NCBI GenBank assembly: GCA_038233215.1
Contig: JBBSML010000009.1
Span: 1 to 64,000 of the forward strand
Length of the DNA: 64,000 nucleotides
Origin: JACDBZ01 sp038233215
GTDB lineage: Bacteria > Chloroflexota > Limnocylindria > QHBO01
Reading direction: 5' to 3'
The notes under the pieces are model-generated. The model did not search any database. It worked only from the letters and a program-made list of their open reading frames with translations, and had not been told where the DNA came from. Position 1 is the first letter of the stretch; every line of letters begins with the position of its first letter. Below, piece after piece: positions 16,963-25,229 of this stretch. The translations under genes and the position numbers were made by a program.

Positions 16963-17207
16963 CACAGCGCACCCAGATTACCCTGGATTCGGCTGATCAT
17001 TGGAGGGCCCGCCGCAGGGCAGCCGACCTCGGCGTCTCACTGGCCGAATACCTTCGTCGGCTCGTCCGCGCAGACCTCGGAGGTGAGCAGAGCCGGGGGG
17101 ATGTGTCGACGCTCTTCGCGCTGGGCGACTCTGGCGGCTCCGACATCGCACGCCACAAGGACGCGTACATCGGCGATGCGGTCGAAGCCGAGCATCCGAG
17201 GCGTTGA
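16959..17207 (+). CDS. vapB: ribbon-helix-helix antitoxin, VapB type
   Basis: 82 aa. The N terminus is a ribbon-helix-helix fold: strand RTQITLDSADHWRARRRAAD with the following helix LGVSLAEYLRRLVRADL. The C-terminal half (VSTLFALGDSGGSDIARHKD, ending in AYIGDAVEAEH) is the flexible region that would wrap the toxin. It is followed by a PIN-domain toxin whose TTG start overlaps its stop (TTGA). The protein should neutralise VapC and repress the operon through the palindrome over its start codon. Confidence 0.85.
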   Translation: MTQRTQITLDSADHWRARRRAADLGVSLAEYLRRLVRADLGGEQSRGDVSTLFALGDSGGSDIARHKDAYIGDAVEAEHPRR

Positions 17208-17617
17208 CCCTGTTCGTCGACACCTCGGCGTTTTATGCGGCCGCTGATCTCGGGGACAGCAGTCATGCGCGCGCCATCGACATCTTGGGAGCGGGCGAAC
17301 CTCTCCTGACCACGGATCACGTCATCGTCGAGTGCTGGCTCTTGCTCCAGCGCCGGCTGGGTCGAGACGCGGCTGAACGCTTCTGGGCTGCCATCCGGTC
17401 CACCGCGACGTCGGTGGAACCGGCCGGTCCGGCGGATTTCGAGGCCGCCTGGAGCATCGGCCTGGCATTCGTCGACCAGGGCTTCTCCATCGTCGATCGA
17501 ACGAGCTTCGCCGTCATGCAGCGACTGGGCATCGTGCGCGCCGCCTCGTTCGACGATGACTTCGCCATCTACCGCTTCGGGAGGCGTCGAGAGCGCGCCT
17601 TCGAGGTCGTGCGATGA
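17204..17617 (+). CDS. vapC: PIN-domain ribonuclease toxin, VapC type
   Basis: 137 aa from a TTG overlapping the vapB stop. The PIN fold has the expected acidic residues: Asp in LFVDTSAFYAAAD, Glu in DHVIVECWLLLQRR, Asp in GFSIVDRTSFAVMQRLGI and Asp in AASFDDDFAIYRFG, which together bind Mg for RNA cleavage. Length and order match VapC (about 130 aa), so the toxin looks intact. Known VapC enzymes cut tRNA or rRNA loops; the target here cannot be told. A complete pair, unlike the remnant at 49289. Confidence 0.88.
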   Translation: MTLFVDTSAFYAAADLGDSSHARAIDILGAGEPLLTTDHVIVECWLLLQRRLGRDAAERFWAAIRSTATSVEPAGPADFEAAWSIGLAFVDQGFSIVDRTSFAVMQRLGIVRAASFDDDFAIYRFGRRRERAFEVVR

Positions 17618-17627
17618 TCGGCCTCGC

Positions 17628-17894
17628 ATGATCCCCACCGCCATCCTCTTCAGCCCTCTCGCGATCGCGGGCTTCGTCACGGGCGTCGTCGTCGCGTATC
17701 TCGCGGGACGCGTGCGAGGCGATCCCGGGCAGGTCATCGTCATGTCGGCCATCGGCAGCGGCATCGCGCTCGCTGGCCTGGCGTGGGCGAATGCGTTCGG
17801 TGGGGGGCCGCTCTTTGCCGCCGCAGCCGTCGGGCTGGGCGCCAGCCTGTGGGCCATCGGCACCGAACGCGCACGCCGTCCCACCATCCGCTGA
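17628..17894 (+). CDS. small membrane protein of unknown function
   Basis: 88 aa from the ATG at 17628, 10 nt behind vapC. It has hydrophobic segments at about residues 4-25 (ILFSPLAIAGFVTGVVVAYL), 36-55 (VIVMSAIGSGIALAGLAW) and 57-76 (GGGPLFAAAAVGLGASLWAI), so two or three membrane passes, with a basic C terminus (ERARRPTIR). No known family is recognised. The upstream in-frame region to 17556 lies inside vapC and is not likely to be used. Confidence 0.6.
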   Translation: MIPTAILFSPLAIAGFVTGVVVAYLAGRVRGDPGQVIVMSAIGSGIALAGLAWANAFGGGPLFAAAAVGLGASLWAIGTERARRPTIR

Positions 17895-17992
17895 CCGGGG
17901 GGTTAGCAGGCCCGAAGACGCCTGCTAGGATGCAGCGGACTAGCCAAGGTGCGCGGGCAGGACGCGCCGCTCCGAATCCGGAGTGCTACCCA

Positions 17993-19363
17993 ATGACCAC
18001 CCTCGAAGCAAGCCCCTCGCCTGCGGCTGCCCAAGAGCATGCCGCCCCACATATCGTCACCGAGCTGCCCGGCCCGAAGGCCCGCGCGCTCATCGCGCGC
18101 GACGAGGCTGTCGCCTCACCATCCCTCACTCGCGTCTACCCGCTCGTGGCGGAGTCCGGCTCCGGCATGGTCGTGACCGATGTCGACGGCAACCGCTTCC
18201 TCGACTTCGCCGCCGGCATCGCGGTCTGCTCGACCGGCCATTCGCATCCGAAGGTCGTGGCAGCCATCAAGGAGCAGGCGGATCGGCTCATCCACATCGC
18301 CGCCACCGACTTCTACGAGCCGCGCTACACCGAGTTCATGGAACGCCTGGCAGCCATCGCTCCCTTCAAGGAACAGGCACGCGTCTTCCTCACAAACTCC
18401 GGGACCGAGGCGGTCGAGGGCGCGATCAAGCTGGCCCGATACCACACGCATCGGTCCGGGATCATCGCCTTCGAGGGCGGCTTCCACGGTCGCACCATGG
18501 GGGCGCTCTCGCTGACGAACTCGAAGGTCAAGCAGCGCGCCGGGTTCGGGCCTTTGATCCCGATGGTGCATCACGCGCCGTTCCCGCGCATCCGCGCCTG
18601 GCGCGAGAATTCCGGCGGTGACGGCTCGGCCGAGTTGGCGCACCTGCGTGGGACGATTTTCGGGCGGCAGATCTCGCCGTCGGATGTGGCGGCCATCGTC
18701 GTCGAGCCGATCCAGGGCGAGGGCGGCTACTTTCCCGCCCCGACCTCCTTCCTGGAGGGTCTGCGCGAAATCTGCGACGAGCACGGCATCCTTCTCATCG
18801 CGGATGAGATCCAGTCCGGCATGGGCCGCACCGGCTCGTGGTGGGCGATCGATCACACCGGCGTCGAGCCGGACATCCTGACCACGGCCAAGGGTATTGC
18901 TTCGGGCATGCCGATCGGCGCGTTCATCGCGCGCGATTCGGTCTGGACCTGGCCGCCCGGCGCCCACGGCTCGACGTTCGCCGGCAACCCGATCTGCGCT
19001 GCCGCCGGGCTGGCAACGCTCGACATCATCGAGTCGGACGGGATGTCAAACGCCGCCGCCATGGGCGCGCGCCTGCGCTCGGGGCTCGAGCGGGTGGCCG
19101 CTGACGTGGATTCCGTGCGCGACATCCGCGGCGTCGGGCTCATGCTCGGCGTCGAATTCGACTCACATCAGACGGCCGGGGCTATCCAGGAAGCGGCCTT
19201 CCGGCTCGGGCTCCTGACCCTCGAGTGCGGCGAATCATCGCTCCGATTCTCGCCACCGCTGATCGTCGACGCCGCATCAGTGGATGCCGCCGTCCGGATC
19301 TTCGGCGAGGCTATCGCCGCCTCAGCTTCTCCGAGGGAGGGGCGGGCAGAGACCGGCGGCTGA
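17993..19363 (+). CDS. gabT: class III aminotransferase, 4-aminobutyrate type
   Basis: 456 aa from the ATG at 17993. Fold-type I PLP enzyme of the omega-aminotransferase group: substrate/PLP residues in VTDVDGNRFLDFAAGIAV, NSGTEAVEGAIKLAR (phosphate), EGGFHGRTMGALSLT, VEPIQGEGGYFPAP, ADEIQSGMGRTG (PLP Asp) and the PLP lysine in ILTTAKGIASGMPIGAF. It is closest in style to GABA aminotransferases that give succinate semialdehyde, which would fit the patD-type dehydrogenase at 31083. Acetylornithine-type activity is the alternative. A TAGGAT box (17926) about 60 nt upstream and GGAG before the ATG are plausible signals. Confidence 0.85.
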   Translation: MTTLEASPSPAAAQEHAAPHIVTELPGPKARALIARDEAVASPSLTRVYPLVAESGSGMVVTDVDGNRFLDFAAGIAVCSTGHSHPKVVAAIKEQADRLIHIAATDFYEPRYTEFMERLAAIAPFKEQARVFLTNSGTEAVEGAIKLARYHTHRSGIIAFEGGFHGRTMGALSLTNSKVKQRAGFGPLIPMVHHAPFPRIRAWRENSGGDGSAELAHLRGTIFGRQISPSDVAAIVVEPIQGEGGYFPAPTSFLEGLREICDEHGILLIADEIQSGMGRTGSWWAIDHTGVEPDILTTAKGIASGMPIGAFIARDSVWTWPPGAHGSTFAGNPICAAAGLATLDIIESDGMSNAAAMGARLRSGLERVAADVDSVRDIRGVGLMLGVEFDSHQTAGAIQEAAFRLGLLTLECGESSLRFSPPLIVDAASVDAAVRIFGEAIAASASPREGRAETGG

Positions 19364-19490
19364 GCGGGACATGGACCGCTTGCGGCGGAAGGCCGGCCGC
19401 CATTCAGGTTGGCGTTACGACCGACCAGCGGACCGATCCGCTCGGTCTCGGTCGCTATGCCGAGCCAGGTAGCCATACGACCGAGGAACA

Positions 19491-19790
19491 GTCACCCATC
19501 GGTACAAGGCCAACTTGGTTGGCACTCGCCGCGGTCCTCCGCTCCGATTGACCGGGCGTCGCTCTGGACCCGGCGTTGCTTTCCGCTATTGACCAGGGAG
19601 CGTGCAGCTGACCGAACGCGCGCCGACCGGCGCCCGCGTCGTGACAGATGCCGTATAGGCGGTCATTAGCGGGGAATCGGCGACGCGATAGCTGCGATTG
19701 AGCGTGGAGCCGCTGCGGAATCGCCTTCCTGCCGGCTAATGACCACGGAGCGTGCAGCTGACCGAACGCGCGGCCGCGTGCCGGCAGATG
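19491..19790. repeat. tandem ~150-bp intergenic repeat (two clear units plus flanking traces)
   Basis: Two units are exactly 150 bp apart: CGATTG at 19545 and 19695, the GACCA(G/C)GGAG block at 19591 and 19741, and an identical 20-bp core CGTGCAGCTGACCGAACGCG at 19601 and 19751. Similarity continues on both sides at the same offset (19492 versus about 19642). A weaker unit precedes (about 19450) and a partial one follows (about 19790). The core also occurs at 5985-6005. Nothing gene-like fills the 478-nt gap 19364-19841; the period of 50 codons makes an open frame on the minus strand, but it lacks the codon and composition features of the neighbours. Confidence 0.7.
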
Positions 19791-19841
19791 CACGCAAGGC
19801 GATCGCCTGGCCGAACGCGGCGCCGGCGAATCAGCGCGAGA

Positions 19842-21122
19842 TCAGTTCAGCAGGTCCGAGAGGCTGGTGAGCTTGAAGCCGCGGTCGCGGAGGCCGGGAA
19901 TGATCAATTCGAGTGAATCGAGGGTTTCGTAGCCACCGAGGTGGAACAGCACGTTGGAGCCGTTCACCGAATTGCTGATTACCTTCGCCGCGATCTGCTG
20001 AGCGGACGGACCGCCGTCGCTGACCGGCTTCCAGTCGATGGTGTCCACGTCCCACATGAACGTCTTCGTGTACCCGACCGATGCCGCCGCATTGATGACG
20101 CCGGAGCTGAGGGAGCCGTAGGGCGGACGCCAGTAGGGCTGCGGGTTCTGGCCGGTTCCACTGCGCAGGATGACCTCGGCATCGACCAGTTCCTTGCGAA
20201 CCCGGTCAGCGCTGAATGGTCCGCCGGCGCAGGGTGCTGTCGAAGGTGAGCCGCCGCCGCCGCGCACGAGGTCGCAGTGGTACATCGTGTGGTTTGCGAT
20301 TTCGAACAGGTCGGGATGGGCCTTGATGATGGCCATGACCTGCGCCCCTCGAGGTGTCTGGGCCATGATCCCGGTGGCGAAGATCGTGGCGCACACCCTG
20401 CTGGCGACCAGGAAGTTCATGATGTCGACGGCCGGATCCATGCGGCCGCCCATGTCGAACGTCAGGGCGACGCCGGGTCCCGCATTCGGGATGGTACGGA
20501 ACGTCTGCGCCGATCCCGCCGCTACGCGGTTGCCCGCGGTGCAGCTCGCGCCACTCGGCGGCGGCGCGGTGGGCTTCGCGGTGGGCTGCGCGGTGGACTT
20601 CGGCGTTGCGGGGGCGGAGGTGGGAACGGGAACCGGCCGCGGCGTGACATTCGCAGCTCCGCTGACCACGAGGACCCATCCGGGCTCGATCACGTTCGGG
20701 TTCCCCGCCAGCGACGGGTAACGCGCTGCATTCCAAGCCTGGAGCTGCTGGCTGGTCGTGCTGTAGGCACGCGCGATGGCCGCCAACGAGTCGCCGCGCT
20801 GCACCGTGTACGTCGTGCCTGCGACCGGGACCGCGGTCGGATCTGGCGAGTTGGTCGGATCTGGCGAGTTGGTCGGATCTGGCGAGTTGGTCGATACGGA
20901 TGACGCGCTTGGCGTGGGCGATGCGCTTGCAGTCGGATCGACCGACGAGGATGGCGAGGGCGAGGGCGAGATGGTCCCACCGGGAATGGACGTGGATGCA
21001 TCGGCCGACGGGATGGTCGACGGGATGGCTGACATGGTCTCTGCAGGCGTGGAGCACGCCGCCAGGACGACGAGCAGTACTAGCAGGATCGGAGCGCAGT
21101 GGAAGGAACGCATCGGAATCAA
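19842..21122 (-). CDS. LysM-containing polysaccharide deacetylase lipoprotein
   Basis: 426 aa from a TTG overlapping the upstream stop, or 423 aa from the ATG at 21113. A lipoprotein signal (LLVLLVVLAAC) is followed by a Ser/Pro/Thr linker, a LysM peptidoglycan-binding domain (about 104-155; YTVQRGDSLAAIARAYSTTS), a second linker and a NodB-type domain (about 215-426). NodB motifs: ALTFDMGGRMDPAV (motif 1), ANHTMYHCDL (metal His pair), YWRPPYGSL (motif 3), MWDVDTIDW (motif 4) and NVLFHLGGYETLD (motif 5 His). Motif 1 has Met where the second, metal-binding Asp of TFDDG normally is. It probably acts on cell-wall glycans outside the membrane. The linker contains an 18-bp triplicated repeat. Confidence 0.85.
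   Translation of the reverse strand: MIPMRSFHCAPILLVLLVVLAACSTPAETMSAIPSTIPSADASTSIPGGTISPSPSPSSSVDPTASASPTPSASSVSTNSPDPTNSPDPTNSPDPTAVPVAGTTYTVQRGDSLAAIARAYSTTSQQLQAWNAARYPSLAGNPNVIEPGWVLVVSGAANVTPRPVPVPTSAPATPKSTAQPTAKPTAPPPSGASCTAGNRVAAGSAQTFRTIPNAGPGVALTFDMGGRMDPAVDIMNFLVASRVCATIFATGIMAQTPRGAQVMAIIKAHPDLFEIANHTMYHCDLVRGGGGSPSTAPCAGGPFSADRVRKELVDAEVILRSGTGQNPQPYWRPPYGSLSSGVINAAASVGYTKTFMWDVDTIDWKPVSDGGPSAQQIAAKVISNSVNGSNVLFHLGGYETLDSLELIIPGLRDRGFKLTSLSDLLN
20836..20889 (-). repeat. 18-bp tandem repeat, three identical copies
   Basis: Three exact copies of an 18-bp unit encode (SPDPTN)3 in the linker between the lipobox and LysM domain. Being in frame, copy-number change would alter linker length without breaking the protein. 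Confidence 0.9.
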
Positions 21123-21841
21123 TTGGGGTTGTAGCCGATGTCGGAGGCCTGGATGGGCGGAAGGGCACCATCGTCGAGCAGGCTTGACTCGCGTCGCAGG
21201 AGATCGACCTCGGCGCGCAGGCGCGTCGCGGCATCGGGTAGCTCGAGCAGGTGCTGCTTGCGACTGAGCTCGATCTGGAGGAGGCCGCCGATGGCATAAC
21301 TGGCGGCGACCGGATCATTCGGCAGCTGGATCGGCTTCAGCATCATGTCCAGAGATGCGGCCACGTCGGTGGTCTCCTGCGATTCATGGCGTACAGACGC
21401 GGTGCGCACCACAAAACGTTTCACGGTTGCCATGTACCGATCCAGCGCTCGCTGGGCGGGCGCGAGCAGCGTGTCTGCGCCGTCACCCTCCGGCTCGTCG
21501 AGCGGGTCGATTTCGACGATCGCGTACGGCCCGCTCCGATCGATCGCACCGAGGCGAGCGCGTCCGACGCCGACGGCAAGCAGAACCCATCGCCCATCAG
21601 GAAATCGCTCCGCGCTGCGCACCTCGCAGATGGTGCCGACCGGACGGGTGGTGGCGGCACCTCCAACCTCGGGCCCGTCGACGATCATGCCGACGATGAA
21701 ACGGCCCGCGTAGGGCGAGCCGTTTGCCATCAGGTCGGTCGCCATGGCGCGATATCGCTCCTCGAACACATGCACCGGAAGCGGCAGGTGCGGGAACACG
21801 ACCGTGTGGAGCGGGAAGTACGGGAGCTGCACGCCACGCAT
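21119..21841 (-). CDS. Lon N-terminal (substrate-binding) domain protein
   Basis: 240 aa from the ATG at 21841 (RGVQLPYFPLHTVVFPHLPL). The N-terminal half is the PUA-like LON substrate-binding domain: LPVHVFEERYRAMATDLM, then GRFIVGMIVDG, PVGTICEVRSAERFPDGRW and GVGRARL. A helical part follows (ALDRYMATVKRF, LELPDAATRLRAEVDLLRRE). No AAA or protease domain is attached, as in stand-alone Lon-N proteins of unknown role in quality control. Its stop overlaps the TTG of the deacetylase gene. An upstream in-frame extension to 21955 overlaps the aldehyde dehydrogenase and is unlikely. Confidence 0.85.
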   Translation of the reverse strand: MRGVQLPYFPLHTVVFPHLPLPVHVFEERYRAMATDLMANGSPYAGRFIVGMIVDGPEVGGAATTRPVGTICEVRSAERFPDGRWVLLAVGVGRARLGAIDRSGPYAIVEIDPLDEPEGDGADTLLAPAQRALDRYMATVKRFVVRTASVRHESQETTDVAASLDMMLKPIQLPNDPVAASYAIGGLLQIELSRKQHLLELPDAATRLRAEVDLLRRESSLLDDGALPPIQASDIGYNPN

Positions 21842-21879
21842 CCTCGCACCCGACGCGGGCCACGGCAAGGTGCCGCGCC

Positions 21880-23376
21880 CTACTCGTCGACGAAGGTCGT
21901 ATCGATCTGCGCGCGCTGAAGCTTGCCCGAGTAGTCGATGTACACGCTCTTCCACTCGCTGAAGAAGTCGAGCGCCGCCTGTCCCACCTCGCGGTGGCCA
22001 TTGCCGGTGGCCTTGGTGCCGCCGAACGGCAGGTGCGCCTCCGCGCCGATGGTGCCGTGATTCACGTAGCCCAGCCCTGAGTCAAAGTCACGGATGGAAC
22101 GAAACGCGAGGTTGATATCGCGCGTGAAGAGCGAGGTCGACAGCCCGTACTTGACGGAGTTCACGATCCGCACGGTCTCATCCCACTCGGTGACGGGAAT
22201 GACCGATGCGACCGGCCCGAAGATCTCCTCCTGCGCGATGCGCGCATCGGGCTTGACCTCGGTAAAGATGGTCGGCTTGAAGAATGATCCCTTGGCAAGC
22301 TTGCCGTCGCGGGCGGGGTCCCCGCCGATGACCAGATCGCCCTCATCTCGCCCGATGGCGGCATAGGCGGCAATGCGTTCGATCGCGGCCTCGTTGATGA
22401 CGGGACCGACATCGGTCTTCTCGTCCAGTCCGTCGCCAAGGACGAGCTGTCCCACGCGCTGCTGGAGCCGATGCACGAAATCATCGTGAATAGCCCGATG
22501 CACGAGCAGCCGCGATGCGGCCGTGCAGCGCTGGCCGCTGGTGCCGAACGACGACCAGATCACGCTGTCCAGCGCGAGGTCCAGGTCGGCGTCCTCCCAG
22601 ATCACGATCGGGTTCTTGCCGCCCAGCTCCAGGCTCACGCGCTTCAACGTCTTCGCCGCGCGCGTGCTGATCTCCACGCCGGTATCGGTGTGGCCGGTGA
22701 AGCTGATGACGCGGACATCTGGGTGGTCGACGATGGCGTTGCCGACCTCGGCGCCGGATCCGGTGACGACGTTGACCACGCCATCCGGGAGTCCACCCTC
22801 CAGGAGAAGCTCAACGAATCGGACCAGGCAGGCGGGCGTATCGGAAGCCGGCTTGATGACGGCGGTGTTGCCGCAGATCAGCGCCGGGAAGAGCTTCCAC
22901 GCGGGGATCGCCACCGGAAAGTTCCAGGGCGTGATGATGCCCACGACGCCGATCGGCCGGCGGATGGCCATCGCGAACTTGTTCGGCATTTCCGACGGCA
23001 CGGTCTGACCGAACAGGCGGCGGCCCTCTCCGGCCATGTAGTAGGCGACGTCGATCGCCTCCTGCACGTCGCCGCGAGCCTCTGGCAGCACCTTGCCCAT
23101 CTCGCGCGTCATGAGCTTGCTCAGCTCTTCCTTGTGCTCGGCCAGCACGCGAGCGATGCGAAACAGGATCTCGCCGCGCTTCGGCGCCGGCATCGAGCTC
23201 CAGGCCGGGAATGCGCGCCTGGCGGCTTCGACCGCCGCGTCGACGTCGGCGGGCCCGGAGGCGGCGAACTCGCCGATCACTTCGTCGTGATCCGCCGGGC
23301 TGACGCTGGTGAACGTGCCGCCCGATGCGGCGTCCTTCCAATCAGCGCCGATCAGGTTTTGATAGGTCTTCGTCAC
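21880..23376 (-). CDS. NAD(P)-dependent aldehyde dehydrogenase
   Basis: 498 aa from a GTG at 23376, chosen because a strong AAGGAG (23387-23392) lies 10 nt upstream; the frame extends to 23427 without homology. ALDH features: GIITPWNFPVAIPAWKLFPA (cofactor, Asn), SFTGHTDTGVEI, base Glu in SLELGGKNPIVIW, nucleophile Cys in FGTSGQRCTAASR, and EEIFGPVASV near the C terminus. The overall style resembles semialdehyde dehydrogenases (2,5-dioxovalerate or aminoadipate semialdehyde types). The substrate cannot be fixed from sequence alone, and the neighbours (Lon-N, deacetylase) do not help. Confidence 0.85.
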   Translation of the reverse strand: MTKTYQNLIGADWKDAASGGTFTSVSPADHDEVIGEFAASGPADVDAAVEAARRAFPAWSSMPAPKRGEILFRIARVLAEHKEELSKLMTREMGKVLPEARGDVQEAIDVAYYMAGEGRRLFGQTVPSEMPNKFAMAIRRPIGVVGIITPWNFPVAIPAWKLFPALICGNTAVIKPASDTPACLVRFVELLLEGGLPDGVVNVVTGSGAEVGNAIVDHPDVRVISFTGHTDTGVEISTRAAKTLKRVSLELGGKNPIVIWEDADLDLALDSVIWSSFGTSGQRCTAASRLLVHRAIHDDFVHRLQQRVGQLVLGDGLDEKTDVGPVINEAAIERIAAYAAIGRDEGDLVIGGDPARDGKLAKGSFFKPTIFTEVKPDARIAQEEIFGPVASVIPVTEWDETVRIVNSVKYGLSTSLFTRDINLAFRSIRDFDSGLGYVNHGTIGAEAHLPFGGTKATGNGHREVGQAALDFFSEWKSVYIDYSGKLQRAQIDTTFVDE

Positions 23377-23525
23377 GTGGTTGGATCTCCTTAGAGGCTC
23401 GCACGAGCGCGAGTCATTGTCCTTCACCCGATTCTATGCCCGCACCATCGAAAGCGATGCTGCGACCATCGCCGCGGAATGAGACTTGCACCACAGGACG
23501 TTACACATCGAAGGAAGAGAGAGTC

Positions 23526-24038
23526 ATGCGAACCGGAAAGGATCTCGCCGGATTGGCGATCATCGACGTGCGCGATGGGAAGAAGTTGGGTGCCGTGGAC
23601 GAGGTCGTGATCTCGCCGGACGATGGCAGGCTCCTCGGTTTCGTGATGAAGCGCGGCGGGCTATTCAGCAGCGACGAGGCAATCGTCGAGATCGAGGACG
23701 TGCGCTCCATCGGTCCCGATGCGATCACCGTCGAAGGCGACGAGGTGGCGCACACGTCCGAAGCATCCGGTGAGGCGTTCCGGGACGCGCGCGGCGGCGA
23801 TCGCTCGCTCGTAGGGCGCAAGGTGGTCACCCAGGGCGGAAGCGTGGCCGGTCAGGTCAGCGATTTCGTCGTCAACGAAGAGCAGCGGAGAGTCACGGCG
23901 CTCATCGTCGGCGGTGGACTGCTGGAGCAGGGAAATGCACTGCAGGCTGATCGGATCGTGTCGGTGGGGCCGGACGTGATCATCGTTCGAGACGATGGTG
24001 CGGTCGATGCCGACGCGGGTCCATTCGCCGCGACCTGA
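23526..24038 (+). CDS. PRC-barrel domain protein (two barrels)
   Basis: 170 aa. Two PRC-barrel modules are visible: residues 1-75 (GKDLAGLAIIDVRDGKKLGA, then DEVVISPDDGRLLGFVMKRG) and about 95-165 (SLVGRKVVTQGGSVAGQVSD, then FVVNEEQRRVTALIVGGG). PRC barrels occur in photosynthetic reaction-centre H subunits, RimM and many small stress or envelope-linked proteins; no partner domain is present here. A good ribosome-binding site (AAGGAAGAGAGAG) precedes the ATG at 23526. Function unknown. Followed by an intrinsic terminator at 24192. Confidence 0.85.
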   Translation: MRTGKDLAGLAIIDVRDGKKLGAVDEVVISPDDGRLLGFVMKRGGLFSSDEAIVEIEDVRSIGPDAITVEGDEVAHTSEASGEAFRDARGGDRSLVGRKVVTQGGSVAGQVSDFVVNEEQRRVTALIVGGGLLEQGNALQADRIVSVGPDVIIVRDDGAVDADAGPFAAT

Positions 24039-24191
24039 GACATCCCGGAACTGCCGGGACATTCGACCCTTTCGACATGACGGACGGACGAGCATTATGC
24101 GAACACAATTGAAGAACCGTCGTGCCGGGTTCCTGTAATCCAACGATAACGGGGCTGAAGTAGTGGCACCCCGACATGACGGCTTCGGGAG

Positions 24192-24221
24192 AACGCCGGC
24201 TCGGAAACGAGCCGGCGTTTT
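24192..24221 (+). terminator. intrinsic terminator downstream of the PRC-barrel gene
   Basis: 12-bp perfect stem (AACGCCGGCTCG / CGAGCCGGCGTT) with a GAAA loop and a short T-run. The gap 24039-24356 also holds a small TCCCGG/CCGGGA hairpin (24043-24058) and a short direct repeat (GTAAGCGGC) near 24245; no gene is supported. Confidence 0.85.
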
Positions 24222-24356
24222 CACGTGCGCTCGCGATCGGCCCGGTAAGCGGCCAGTAAGCGGCTGCGAATAGGCTGTGGCGCAACATGGCCACAACGCC
24301 AACGGACGTTCGTCAATGAACTCCGGCTCGCCTCCATCCAGACAGGAGGCTGCCCC

Positions 24357-25229
24357 ATGTTCAGATACCGGATCGCACGCGCCGCGCTCGGTGGGCTGGT
24401 GCTGAGCGCCATGCTGGCCGGACCAGTATCGGCGGCGAAACCAACAAGGCCGTCCACCGAACCGATCTCGGAGCGGCCGCTCACGGCTGAGGAGGTGGCC
24501 GCAGGCGAGCGCAAGATCGCGGCATCGGACGCCTATCTTGCATCGGTCGCAGGCGACGGAACGGACCTGGTCTCCCTCTCGTGCGTCACGCCAACGGGCG
24601 ACGGCACGCAGGCAGAGACCCAGGCGTGCTACGTGCCGCAGGCGTACCTGTCGGTCGAGGCACGCGACCAGACGAAGGGCACCTACTGTGGCCCTGCCAC
24701 AGGCCAGGTCATTGCAAATTACAGCTGGGCCATCAAAGCAGGGACGAACAAGTTCACGCAGGCCAAGATCGCGGGCTGGATGAAGACTGACATCAATGGT
24801 GGCACGAGCGCTATGGAACTCGAAGATGGTCTGGAGCTCGGCACGGCCGGTTCGCCGCGCCGGCCGGCAGATTGGGACTGGGTGGTGTTCGATGTTCGCG
24901 ATCGCGACAACGATGGCCATTCCGCTGACGAGCTCCAGGGATACGTGCGCAGCAACGTGAGCAGCTCGAAGATGCCGCTCGCCATCCCCGTCAAGCCGCA
25001 CGACCCGAACTCGCGCTACTACCTGATCAGCTGGCCGAAGCCGGTGGTCTCGGTCGGGCACTGGATCGCGGCGTACGGGTGGTACGGAACCTACACTGGC
25101 ACCACCTTCGCCCGCATCTACTACACCGACTCGTCTCGCGACGAGGGCGGGAGCACCGGAAAGTTCTGGGATCCCACGCAGGACATCGCCGCGCTGGTCG
25201 CGGAACACACCCGACGGATCGTGTGGTAA
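24357..25229 (+). CDS. secreted C39-like (papain-fold) cysteine protease family protein
   Basis: 290 aa. The signal peptide (ALGGLVLSAMLAGPVSA-A, cut about residue 27) shows it is exported; no lipobox. The catalytic Cys is in the C39-type motif KGTYCGPATGQVI, the His in VGHWIAAYGWY and the Asp in ARIYYTDSSRDE, in the order expected for peptidase_C39_2 proteins. It is not attached to an ABC transporter, so a role in bacteriocin export is unlikely; an extracellular peptidase or inactive relative is more plausible. AGGAGG 8 nt before the ATG supports the start. Its stop overlaps the next ATG by one base (TAATG). Confidence 0.75.
   Translation: MFRYRIARAALGGLVLSAMLAGPVSAAKPTRPSTEPISERPLTAEEVAAGERKIAASDAYLASVAGDGTDLVSLSCVTPTGDGTQAETQACYVPQAYLSVEARDQTKGTYCGPATGQVIANYSWAIKAGTNKFTQAKIAGWMKTDINGGTSAMELEDGLELGTAGSPRRPADWDWVVFDVRDRDNDGHSADELQGYVRSNVSSSKMPLAIPVKPHDPNSRYYLISWPKPVVSVGHWIAAYGWYGTYTGTTFARIYYTDSSRDEGGSTGKFWDPTQDIAALVAEHTRRIVW

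Noticed and set aside
19455..19793. Minus-strand frame across the 150-bp repeat encoding repeated AFGQLHAPWS segments
   Set aside because: The repetition follows from the DNA repeat; the related copies at 5835-6005 do not keep a common frame, so coding is not supported.
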